Positions 25,305 through 33,451 of a stretch of DNA of 64,000 nt are shown piece after piece. Source of the DNA: Streptomyces luteogriseus. GTDB lineage: Bacteria > Actinomycetota > Actinomycetes > Streptomycetales > Streptomycetaceae. Numbering within the stretch: position 1 is the first letter of the stretch; every line of letters starts with the position of its first letter. Under the pieces are notes generated by a model, which was not told the DNA's origin, ran no database searches, and saw only the letters and a program-made list of their open reading frames with translations. Both the position numbers and the translations under genes were made by a program. The stretch spans positions 3,472,001-3,536,000 of the forward strand of contig NZ_JACHMS010000001.1 in assembly GCF_014205055.1 (NCBI RefSeq). Direction: 5' to 3'.

Positions 25305-27845
25305 TCACCCCGTCACCTTGTACGTCGCCGCAGCCTGCTCGTACAGCCGTGTCACCTCGTCCCGTTCGGACTCCGGGCCGCGCACCTGGACCACGTGGTA
25401 GCGCCCCTCGACCAGCATCGCCAGGTTGCGGACGTACAGTTCGCCCCCGTCGCCGCCGGTCCAGGTGAACTGCCCCTCGGCCATGGTCCGTCCGCCCACC
25501 TCGATCGTCTTCAGCCCGGTGGAGGTGGCCCAGCTGGAGTCGCGGTACGGCTGCAACTCGCGCTCCTTCTCCCGCTGGTAGGCCATCGGATCACTGCCGT
25601 ACGAGGACGCGCTGTCCCGGCCCGCGACGACGATGAGTTCGAAGTCGCCCTTGGAGTAGACGATCTGGCCGCTGCCGTTGCGGGGAGCGCGGTCCCAGCC
25701 CTTGGCGACGGCGACCTGGAAGCCCGCCGAGTCCTTGCGCAGGGTGAAGCCGTCGGCGACGTCCGGGCCGGTGGTCTGGGTCTCGGTGGTGCCGGCCGAC
25801 GACGACGGGCTCTTCTCCGGCCCGGGCGAGGTCTGCTCGGTCCGGGGCTCGCTGCTGGCGTCCGGTTCGGGTGCCCGGCTGACTTCACCGGCGGCTCCGG
25901 TGCGGTCGGTTCCGTCCGCGCCGTCGGTCTTCGCCTTGGGCATGAAGAGCATGGCGTAGGCGATCGCCGCGGCCATCGCGAGCAGGACCAGCACGAGCAG
26001 GGTGCGGCCGAGGCGGCGCGGCGAACCGGACTCCTGCTTGGCCCTCTTGTGCCGCCCGTGGTGCGCGGGCAGCCCGGCCTTCCGCCGGCGCACGAGCTCA
26101 CCCCGACGCCGTACGACGGGCAGCCGCCGGGCGTCGACGGGCGGCGCCGCGACCACGTGCAGCCCGGCCTCCGGCTCGGGCGCCGAGCGCACCAGCGAGC
26201 GCAGCCAGCCGCGCACCTCCTCGAAGTCGAGGCGCTCCGTCGGATCCTGACGCAGCAGCGACTCCACGACCGGCCGCAACGGCCCGCACTCCTCGGCGTA
26301 CGCGGGCGGCTCGGCGCACACCATCTGCACCAGCTCGGCCGTCGATTCCTCCGGGTAGGGCGCATGCCCCTGCACGGCCCGGAAGAGCAGCGCTCCGAGC
26401 GCCCACAGGTCGGTCGCGGGACCGATCGGCGCGGCCAGCTGCCAGTTCTCGTGCACGGGTCCGGCCTGCTCGGGTGCCCAGCGCTCGGTCACGGGCCCGA
26501 CCACGGCCATCCGCGCCTGCCGCGCCCGCTCGGCGGCCAGCGCCGTGGCCGGACCGCGCCGGGGTGCGGGGGCATCGGCGACCAGGTCGTCCCACCGGGT
26601 GGGCTCGCCGTGGGCCGCGGTGTCCATGTCCGTGGCCGGGGGGAGCGCCGCCTGCTCCCGGCCCTGCGCCGCCGGAGCCCCGCCGGTCGTGCCGCGGGGC
26701 GCCGCACCGTGCCACGCCGTCGTCCGCGGATTGCCGCTCACACCGTAGGGGTCGGCGATCCGCCCGGGCGGTGCGGCCCCGGGGGCGGTGCCCTGCCCGG
26801 GGATGTACGGCGACTGCGCCGATCCGTTGCCGTGGGGCGCGTCCCCGCCGTCCGGGTCGGTGCGGGCTCCGGGCAGTGCCGCCCACCCGCCCTGCTGCGC
26901 CTCCTGCACCCGTGCGGCGGCCCGGGCGCCGGCCCGGTAGGCCGCGATCGCACCGGCACGCGCCGCCCGCGGGTCCCCGCCGCCCTCCACCGGCCCACGC
27001 GCCGGTACGACCGAACCACCGCTCGCGGTCTCGCCCCCCGCCGACGGCAGTCCCCTGGCCTCCCGGGCCTCTATGGCCGCGCGCCGCGCCGCCTCGGGAT
27101 CCCCCGCGCCGCCGATGCCACCGCCCGGCCCGGAACCGCCCGGGCCGCCGACGCCGCGGGACGTCCCGGCAGCGCCGCCCTGCTGCCCCGGCACCTGCCC
27201 GGAGTCCTCGAAGGGCGGTTCGGGAACCGGGTCGTACCCGCAGAGTGCCTCTTCGGCCGCGCCCACCGCGAGGCCGGTCAGCATCACACGGCCGTCGTCG
27301 CAGACGAGCACCGTCCGCGCGGTGATGTTCCGGTGCACCCAGCCGTGCGCGTGCAGCACCCGAAGGGCCGTCAGGACGTCGGAGGCCACCTCGGCCGCGC
27401 GGTACGGCGTCAGCGGCTTCTCGGCGAGCAGCGCGGCCAGCGGGCGCGCTGCCACCAGCTCACTGACGATCCACAGCGAACCGCCCTCGGCGAACACGTC
27501 GAAGACCTGGTCGAGTCGGGGGTGGTCGGGAATGGCGGCTGCGGCCTGCGCCGCCTCCACCGCACGTCGCACCACCGGATCCGCGGGCCGCCGGGTACCG
27601 GCACGGGTGCCCGCCCGGCCGCCGGACCGCCGGACACCACCGTCACGTGCCGTGAAACCGTCGGGGAGCCCCTCCGCGTCGAGGACCTCCGCCTCGACCA
27701 CCTCGGGCAACGGCACCTGCCGGACCAGGACTTCCTGTCCGCTGTAGGTGTCGAAGGCCCGGGTCTCGGTCAGTTCGTACTCGTCGGACGGCGGCAGTGG
27801 CAGGCGGTAGCGGTCGGCGAGCACCCGACCCGCGTAGTCGTCCAC
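25305..27845 (-). CDS. Large membrane pseudokinase with inserted linker (STK5)
   Basis: The GTG at 27845 has a GGGGGAGG site 4 nt upstream and gives 846 residues. A kinase-like fold is recognisable but every catalytic motif is lost. There is no Gly loop. The Lys position reads LVRQV (Arg42). HRD is HRN (HRNITARTVLV, about 171) and DFG is TGLAVG (about 190). Where the activation segment should be there is a Gly/Ala/Pro-rich insertion of about 250 residues. The C-lobe then resumes (ATDLWALGALLFRAVQG). A membrane helix (TLLVLVLLAMAAAIAYAMLF) and an external domain of about 150 residues follow. Its role is probably scaffold or allosteric partner. Confidence 0.88.
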   Translation of the reverse strand: MDDYAGRVLADRYRLPLPPSDEYELTETRAFDTYSGQEVLVRQVPLPEVVEAEVLDAEGLPDGFTARDGGVRRSGGRAGTRAGTRRPADPVVRRAVEAAQAAAAIPDHPRLDQVFDVFAEGGSLWIVSELVAARPLAALLAEKPLTPYRAAEVASDVLTALRVLHAHGWVHRNITARTVLVCDDGRVMLTGLAVGAAEEALCGYDPVPEPPFEDSGQVPGQQGGAAGTSRGVGGPGGSGPGGGIGGAGDPEAARRAAIEAREARGLPSAGGETASGGSVVPARGPVEGGGDPRAARAGAIAAYRAGARAAARVQEAQQGGWAALPGARTDPDGGDAPHGNGSAQSPYIPGQGTAPGAAPPGRIADPYGVSGNPRTTAWHGAAPRGTTGGAPAAQGREQAALPPATDMDTAAHGEPTRWDDLVADAPAPRRGPATALAAERARQARMAVVGPVTERWAPEQAGPVHENWQLAAPIGPATDLWALGALLFRAVQGHAPYPEESTAELVQMVCAEPPAYAEECGPLRPVVESLLRQDPTERLDFEEVRGWLRSLVRSAPEPEAGLHVVAAPPVDARRLPVVRRRGELVRRRKAGLPAHHGRHKRAKQESGSPRRLGRTLLVLVLLAMAAAIAYAMLFMPKAKTDGADGTDRTGAAGEVSRAPEPDASSEPRTEQTSPGPEKSPSSSAGTTETQTTGPDVADGFTLRKDSAGFQVAVAKGWDRAPRNGSGQIVYSKGDFELIVVAGRDSASSYGSDPMAYQREKERELQPYRDSSWATSTGLKTIEVGGRTMAEGQFTWTGGDGGELYVRNLAMLVEGRYHVVQVRGPESERDEVTRLYEQAAATYKVTG

Positions 27846-27998
27846 GTTGCCTCCCCCGGCAGCCCGGTCGGTCGCATCCGTTCGCCCCGCGGTCCGTTTC
27901 GGCTGCGCACGGTCCGCAAACATTTACGATACGTGCCGCAGGCAACCCGCAATGCGGGGATGCCAGATCTCACTCCCCAATACCGGGGCGCCCCATGC

Positions 27999-30044
27999 TC
28001 AGGACTTGGGTTCGAAGGTCTGTGTGAGCGTCCGCCACGTCTCCTTGCGCAAGTCGCCGCCCCAGCCCGCCGCCTTGGCCGTGTACATCAGCGCGTACCC
28101 GTACTTGCCGTCGACCACGAAACCCCGGTCGATGGTGCGGTACTTGGTGCCGCCGTCCGTGTAGGTGAACTCCCAGTCGGCGGTGTTCCAGCCGCGGTAG
28201 TCCACCTTCTCTATACGGATCTTCTTGTACTGCGCGCGCACCATGTAGCGCTCCTGGTTCTTCCAGTCCGCCACCGGGTCGCCCTTGGGCGTGGACGTCC
28301 AGGCGACGAGCAGCTTCTGCCCGTCGGGGCCGGTGAAGCGGTCGCCCGCCGCAGCCGTGGTCTGGAACTTCCACCCCTTCGGCAGACCGATCGAGTACCC
28401 CTGCTTGCCCTGGTGAGTCGACTCCGTCGCGGCGCCCTTCCCGCTGCCGGATCCGCCCTCGTCCGAGGAACCGCCGGACTGGCCGGCCGGTGTGCTGTTC
28501 GAGTCGGGCCCGGACGGCGTGGACTCGGTCTCGGCGCCGTCGGTGCGTGTGCCGTCGCCCTTGGTGTCGGCGCCGTCCGACGCCGTGGCCACGGTCTTCC
28601 CGCCGCCTGCGCCGGAGGCTCCCTTCGAGCCCTTGTCGTCGCCGCTGAGCGCGATGGCGAGCACGGTGCCGATCACGGCGATCGCGACGACCACCGCGAT
28701 GATCATCAACGTCCGCCGCGGCACCACGTCGGTGAGCGGCGCGCGGGGGACGGGCCTCGACGGCAGGTCCGGCGGCGGCACCACGGGCCATCCCGAACTC
28801 CGCCCCCCGGAGGCCGTCCTGGTCTCCGGCGCCCCGCGCTCACCGGCGGCGGAGTCCACCCCCGAGGCCGGCTTCGACGACGACGCACCCGCCGTCCCGC
28901 TCCGGCCCGCACCGCTGTCGGACGCGGAGGAAGCCGTGCCCGCCGATCCGGAAGAGGCCTCGCCGGCACCGGACTTGGCGGACGCGGCGGCAGCTCCCGC
29001 GGCAGCCGAGCCCGAGGCGGCCTTGCGCACGGAACGCAGCGCCCCGCGCAACCGCTCCCCGGCCTCCTCGCCCCGCTTGCCGCCGGACCCTGACGAGCCC
29101 CCCTTGCGGGAGGACCTGTCGGGCTGCGCCGGCAGCGGCACGACCTTCGTGGCGTCCATCGGCTCCGGCTCGGGAGTCTCGGGCGCGTGCAGCACCGAGT
29201 TCAGCATCGCCCGGGCACCCGCGTCGTCGAGCCGCTGTGCGGGGTCCTTGGTGAGCAGCCCGTGGATGACGTCCTTCAGCGGGCCCGCGTTCTTCGGCTC
29301 CTCCAGCGGCTCGGTCATCACCGCCGTGAGCGTCGCTATGGCCGACCCCTTGTCGTACGGCGGCGCGCCCTCCACCGCCGCGTACAGCAGCCCACCGAGG
29401 GACCACAGGTCGGCCGCCGGGCCCGGCTTGTGCCCGCGCGCCCGCTCCGGGGAGATGTAGGAGGGCGCGCCGACGAGCATGCCGGTCGAGGTGATGGAGG
29501 GGTCGCCCTCGACCTGGGCGATGCCGAAGTCGGTGAGCACGACCCGGCCGTCGTCGGAGATCAGGACGTTCGACGGCTTCACGTCGCGGTGCAGGATGCC
29601 CTCACGGTGGGCGGACCGCAGCACGTCGAGGACGGCGAGGCCGACCTCGGCGGCACGCTTCGGCTCGAGCAGGCCGTCCTCCCGGATGACCTCGGCGAGC
29701 GACTTGCCCTCGACGAGCTCCATCACGATCCAGGGCCGGTCGTCCTCCTGGACGACGTCGAAGACCGTCACGGCGCTGTTGTTGCGGATCCGCGCGATGG
29801 CCTTGGCCTCGCGCAGCGTCCGCGTGATCAGCCGCCGTTTCTCCTCCTGGTCGATGTTGGTCGGGAACCGCAGCTCCTTGACGGCGACCGTCCGCCCCAG
29901 CGTCTCGTCCTCGGCGCGCCACACCGTGCCCATGCCCCCGCGGCCGAGCACCTTGCCCAGCCGGTAACGCCCCGCGAGGAGACGCTCCCTGGTGTCCTGA
30001 CGAGTGTCCTGACGAGATGTGCCCGCCCGCTCCGCCTCCGACAT
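27999..30044 (-). CDS. Membrane Ser/Thr protein kinase with extracytoplasmic domain (STK6)
   Basis: The frame runs far upstream, but the ATG at 30044 with GGGGAC just before it is the likely start (681 residues). The catalytic domain is intact: LGRGGMGTVWRA, VAVKELRF, HRDVKPSNVL, DFGIAQ, SYISPERA. A Ser/Gly/Ala-rich linker of about 180 residues precedes a membrane helix (LMIIAVVVAIAVIGTVLAIAL). A second Gly/Ser-rich stretch and a domain of about 150 residues follow (YSIGLPKGWKFQTT, ADWEFTYTDGGTKY). It is the promoter-proximal gene of the array, so it may set the level of the downstream kinases. Confidence 0.92.
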   Translation of the reverse strand: MSEAERAGTSRQDTRQDTRERLLAGRYRLGKVLGRGGMGTVWRAEDETLGRTVAVKELRFPTNIDQEEKRRLITRTLREAKAIARIRNNSAVTVFDVVQEDDRPWIVMELVEGKSLAEVIREDGLLEPKRAAEVGLAVLDVLRSAHREGILHRDVKPSNVLISDDGRVVLTDFGIAQVEGDPSITSTGMLVGAPSYISPERARGHKPGPAADLWSLGGLLYAAVEGAPPYDKGSAIATLTAVMTEPLEEPKNAGPLKDVIHGLLTKDPAQRLDDAGARAMLNSVLHAPETPEPEPMDATKVVPLPAQPDRSSRKGGSSGSGGKRGEEAGERLRGALRSVRKAASGSAAAGAAAASAKSGAGEASSGSAGTASSASDSGAGRSGTAGASSSKPASGVDSAAGERGAPETRTASGGRSSGWPVVPPPDLPSRPVPRAPLTDVVPRRTLMIIAVVVAIAVIGTVLAIALSGDDKGSKGASGAGGGKTVATASDGADTKGDGTRTDGAETESTPSGPDSNSTPAGQSGGSSDEGGSGSGKGAATESTHQGKQGYSIGLPKGWKFQTTAAAGDRFTGPDGQKLLVAWTSTPKGDPVADWKNQERYMVRAQYKKIRIEKVDYRGWNTADWEFTYTDGGTKYRTIDRGFVVDGKYGYALMYTAKAAGWGGDLRKETWRTLTQTFEPKS

Positions 30045-30215
30045 GCGTCCCCTCATACAACCCGCCCTGACAGAGCCTCCATTGTCTCTCACCCGACAAG
30101 TGCCCGGCGCCCAGGGGCCCCCTGGCGAGCCCCCACGGCCCCGCCGCCCGGACACCCGGGTGCGGCACGCCCCACGCGGCCTTGCATGATGGGCCCTGAC
30201 CAGGGAGGAGCCCGC

Positions 30216-31259
30216 ATGCCGCCGTTTCGGACATTGCTGGCGCTGCCTGCGGCCGCCGCGCTCCTCGCGCTGCCCCCGGCCGACTCGTCGGCCCTCTCGA
30301 CGCCGCCCACCGACGCGGTGCTGCCGCTGCTGGTGACGCAGGGCAGGGCCCCGGCCGCGGCCCTGCTCGCCCAGGAGGGCACCGCCACCCGCTATGCCGA
30401 GGCCGGGCCCGGAATCGCCCGGTCGGACCACTTCCGCGCCGGCAGCATCACGAAGACGTTCACCGCGACGGTCGTGCTGCAACTGGCCGCCGAGCAAAGG
30501 CTGTCGCTGTCCGACACGGTGGAGCAGCACCTGCCGGGCCTGGTGCGAGGAGCCGGCAACGACGGCCGCGCGCTGACCCTGCGCTCCCTGCTCACCCACA
30601 CCAGCGGCCTGCACGACTTCACCACGGACACCGACGGAACCGCCCCCGTCACACCCCGTCAGGCCCTGAATCTCGCCCTCACCCACCCCCCGGCCGAACG
30701 CGGCCGCTTCTCCTACTCGAACACCAACTACGTCCTGCTCGGCCTGGTCATCCAGCAGGTCACCGGCCACTCGTACGCCACGGAGGCCGAGCGCCGCATC
30801 ATCAAGCCTCTGCGTCTGACGGGCACCTCCTTCCCCGGGTCCCGCTCCTCGCTGCCCTCACCGCACGGCCGCGCCTACACGGCCGACGGAACCGACGTCA
30901 CCGCACTCGACCCGCGGGTGGCCGGAGCCGCGGGCGAACTGGTGTCCACGCTCGCCGACCTGGACCGCTTCTACGCGGCTCTGCTCGGCGGCCGGCTGCT
31001 GCCCCCACGCTGGCTGCGCGAGATGCTCGACACCCGTGCCGCACACGGCGCGTACGGCATGGGGCTGTTTCCCGAGAAACTTCCGTGCGGCACGAGGGTG
31101 TGGGGACACAACGGGCACATATCCGGCAGCTACGTGCGCACCGCGGCCACCGTCGACGGCCGTCGTGTCCTCACCTTCCGCGTGAACACGGACGCGATCG
31201 CAGATCCCGGTCTCGAACCCGCGATGCTCGCCACCGAGTTCTGCCCCCGCCCCTCGTAG
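30216..31259 (+). CDS. Secreted serine beta-lactamase/D,D-carboxypeptidase family protein
   Basis: This 347-residue protein starts at 30216 behind GGAGGAG. A signal peptide (FRTLLALPAAAALLALPPA) is followed by the class C fold. The SxxK motif is SITKTF, the YxN motif YSNTNYVLLG, and the third motif HNGHISG. Such proteins are D,D-carboxypeptidases or esterases acting on peptidoglycan or small esters outside the cell. It is divergent from the kinase array; no resistance role is implied by sequence alone. Confidence 0.9.
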   Translation: MPPFRTLLALPAAAALLALPPADSSALSTPPTDAVLPLLVTQGRAPAAALLAQEGTATRYAEAGPGIARSDHFRAGSITKTFTATVVLQLAAEQRLSLSDTVEQHLPGLVRGAGNDGRALTLRSLLTHTSGLHDFTTDTDGTAPVTPRQALNLALTHPPAERGRFSYSNTNYVLLGLVIQQVTGHSYATEAERRIIKPLRLTGTSFPGSRSSLPSPHGRAYTADGTDVTALDPRVAGAAGELVSTLADLDRFYAALLGGRLLPPRWLREMLDTRAAHGAYGMGLFPEKLPCGTRVWGHNGHISGSYVRTAATVDGRRVLTFRVNTDAIADPGLEPAMLATEFCPRPS

Positions 31260-31344
31260 AACGATCCGCCCCCGAACGAAGATCCCGCTTCCAGACACTC
31301 GTTCGAGTGACATCCGGCGGAACCGGGAGACCGGCGGAACCCGG

Positions 31345-31430
31345 CGGCCGACGAAATCCGCGGCCGACGAAATCCGGCGGGAGCCGACAAGGCCCGACGG
31401 GCCCGGCAAGTCCCGACGGGCCCGGCAAGT
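31345..31430. repeat. Two pairs of short tandem repeats
   Basis: A 16-bp unit (CGGCCGACGAAATCCG) occurs twice in tandem at 31345-31376, and a 19-bp unit (CCCGACGGGCCCGGCAAGT) twice at 31393-31430. They fill most of the gap between the carboxypeptidase-like gene and the convergent glpD gene. This may be slipped-strand duplication in non-coding DNA. Confidence 0.7.
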
Positions 31431-31473
31431 CCCGACAAGCCCCGCCGCCAGACCTGCCGAACCCCCGCCGGAT

Positions 31474-33180
31474 CTACAACGGCACGATGTCCGGCGCCCC
31501 GAGCCGCGCCGCGTCCGCCGTCAGGTCGTCCGGCTGCCGCTGTGACTCCCGCTCGGCCTCCACGCGCTTCTGGTAGTGCTCGACCTCGCGCTCGATCTGG
31601 TCCTTGTCCCAGCCGAGCACCGACGCCATCAGCTGCGCGGCGTCGCGTGCGCTGCGCGCGCCCCGGTCGAAGGTCTCGATCGAGATGCGCGTCCGCCGGG
31701 TCAGCACGTCGTCCAGGTGCCGCGCCCCCTCGTGGGAGGCCGCGTACACGATCTCGGCGCGCAGATAGTCGTCGGCCGCGACCAGCGGCTCACCCAGCGA
31801 GGGGTCCTCGGCGATGAGTTCGAGGAGTTCCTCGGTCATCGCCCCGTAGCGGTTCAGCAGGTGCTCGACCCGCACCACGTGGAGGCCGGTCCGGGCGGCG
31901 ATCCGCGCCCGCGCGTTCCACAGCGCCCGGTAGCCCTCGGCGCCCAGCAGCGGCACATCCTCGGTGACGCATTCGGCGACGCGCATGTCGAGCCCGTGCA
32001 CCGCCGCGTCCACCGCGTCCTTGGCCATGACCCGGTACGTCGTGTACTTGCCGCCCGCCACGACGACCAGCCCGGGCACCGGATGCGCCACGGTGTGCTC
32101 GCGGGACAGCTTGCTGGTCGCGTCGGACTCACCCGCGAGCAGCGGCCGCAGGCCCGCGTACACGCCCTGGACGTCGTCCCTGGTGAGCGGCACCGCCAGC
32201 ACCGAGTTCACATGGTTCAGCAGGTAGTCGATGTCCGCGCTGGAAGCGGCCGGGTGGGCCTTGTCGAGGTCCCAGTCGGTGTCCGTGGTGCCGACGATCC
32301 AGTGCCGGCCCCAGGGGATGACGAACAGCACCGACTTCTCCGTGCGCAGGATCAGCCCGGTCGTGGAGTGGATCCGGTCGCGCGGCACGACCAGGTGGAT
32401 GCCCTTGGACGCGCGGACGTGGAACTGGCCGCGCTCCCCGACCATCGCCTGGGTGTCGTCCGTCCACACGCCGGTCGCGTTGACGACCTGCTTGGCTCGG
32501 ATCTCGTATTCGCCGCCCGCCTCGACGTCCTGCACCCGGGCGCCGACGACCCGCTCGCCCTCGCGCAGGAAGCCCGTCACCCGAGCCCGGTTGGCGGCCT
32601 TGGCGCCGTACGCCACCGCCGTGCGCACCAGGTTCGTCACATACCGGGCGTCGTCCATCTGTGCGTCGTAGTACTGCAACGCCCCGACCAGGGCGTCCTT
32701 CTTCAAGCAGGGGGCCACGCGCAGGGCGTGAGAGCGCGTCAGGTGGCGGTGCATCGGCAGGCCCCGGCCGTGGCCGCGGGCCATGGACATGGCGTCGTAC
32801 AGGGCGACGCCCGAGCCCGCGTACAGCCGCTCCCAGCCCTTGTGCTGCAACGGGTACAGGAACGGCACGGGCTTCACCAGATGCGGGGCGAGCCGCTCCA
32901 GCAGCAGGCCGCGCTCCTTCAGGGCCTCGCGGACGAGCGCGAAGTCGAGCATCTCCAGATAGCGCAGGCCACCGTGGATGAGCTTGCTGGACCGGCTGGA
33001 GGTGCCGGACGCCCAGTCACGCGCCTCGACCAGACCTGTGGACAGGCCACGGGTCACGGCGTCGAGCGCGGTGCCCGCACCGACCACGCCTGCACCCACG
33101 ACCAGCACGTCCAGCTCGCGCTCGGCCATGGATGCGAGTGACTCGGCGCGCTGCGCCGGTCCGAGTGTCGCTGTCCTCAC
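31474..33180 (-). CDS. glpD: Glycerol-3-phosphate dehydrogenase, aerobic FAD type
   Basis: This membrane-associated enzyme oxidises glycerol 3-phosphate to dihydroxyacetone phosphate and passes electrons to menaquinone. The GTG at 33180 with GGGAGG 5 nt upstream gives 568 residues, the usual length. An N-terminal FAD fold (DVLVVGAGVVGAGTALDA) is followed by TSSRSSKLIHGGLRYLE and the GTTDTDWD substrate-domain motif. The C-terminal helical domain contains LLNRYGAMTEELLEL. It is monocistronic here, with no glpF or glpK alongside, so it probably supports lipid/glycerol turnover rather than a dedicated glycerol operon. Confidence 0.95.
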   Translation of the reverse strand: MRTATLGPAQRAESLASMAERELDVLVVGAGVVGAGTALDAVTRGLSTGLVEARDWASGTSSRSSKLIHGGLRYLEMLDFALVREALKERGLLLERLAPHLVKPVPFLYPLQHKGWERLYAGSGVALYDAMSMARGHGRGLPMHRHLTRSHALRVAPCLKKDALVGALQYYDAQMDDARYVTNLVRTAVAYGAKAANRARVTGFLREGERVVGARVQDVEAGGEYEIRAKQVVNATGVWTDDTQAMVGERGQFHVRASKGIHLVVPRDRIHSTTGLILRTEKSVLFVIPWGRHWIVGTTDTDWDLDKAHPAASSADIDYLLNHVNSVLAVPLTRDDVQGVYAGLRPLLAGESDATSKLSREHTVAHPVPGLVVVAGGKYTTYRVMAKDAVDAAVHGLDMRVAECVTEDVPLLGAEGYRALWNARARIAARTGLHVVRVEHLLNRYGAMTEELLELIAEDPSLGEPLVAADDYLRAEIVYAASHEGARHLDDVLTRRTRISIETFDRGARSARDAAQLMASVLGWDKDQIEREVEHYQKRVEAERESQRQPDDLTADAARLGAPDIVPL

Positions 33181-33451
33181 CGCTGCCTCCCGCTCATCGG
33201 TAGCGCGGGCCGCACCCGTCGGGTGAGACCCCGTCCGTATCCCCCTGCCCAGATTCTGACCGGGTTGCCCGACTTCAGCCACCACGGACCCTCAGCCTGT
33301 GGACAACGCTCACGGAACACTCACCGAAACTCGGCCGAGCAATCCCGCATATCGGTCATATTTACTCCTAGTCTGACATTGCGCTCGCCCGTCCTGTCCA
33401 CAGGGCTTGCGCACCTGTCCCACTTCGGCTAACGGGAAGGACGGCCACGCC
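33181..33451. promoter_or_regulatory. Divergent promoter region of glpD and the UDP-sugar dehydrogenase homologue
   Basis: These 271 bp contain an A+T-rich patch at 33345-33380, unusual in this window, which is the likely promoter area for one or both genes. I could not assign a convincing -35/-10 pair or operator. Confidence 0.35.

Noticed and set aside
25395..29093. A 1232-residue plus-strand open frame across the kinase array
   Set aside because: It is the antisense shadow of STK5 and STK6; high third-position G+C opens the opposite frames. It has no ribosome site or recognisable domains, and the minus-strand proteins have clear kinase motifs.
30771..31259. Minus-strand frames under the beta-lactamase-like gene
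   Set aside because: The plus-strand gene has a signal peptide and all three catalytic motifs; the opposing frames have neither domains nor starts.
31345..31430. Tandem repeats downstream of the carboxypeptidase-like gene as attachment sites or CRISPR
   Set aside because: Units are adjacent without spacers; no integrase or tRNA gene is near.
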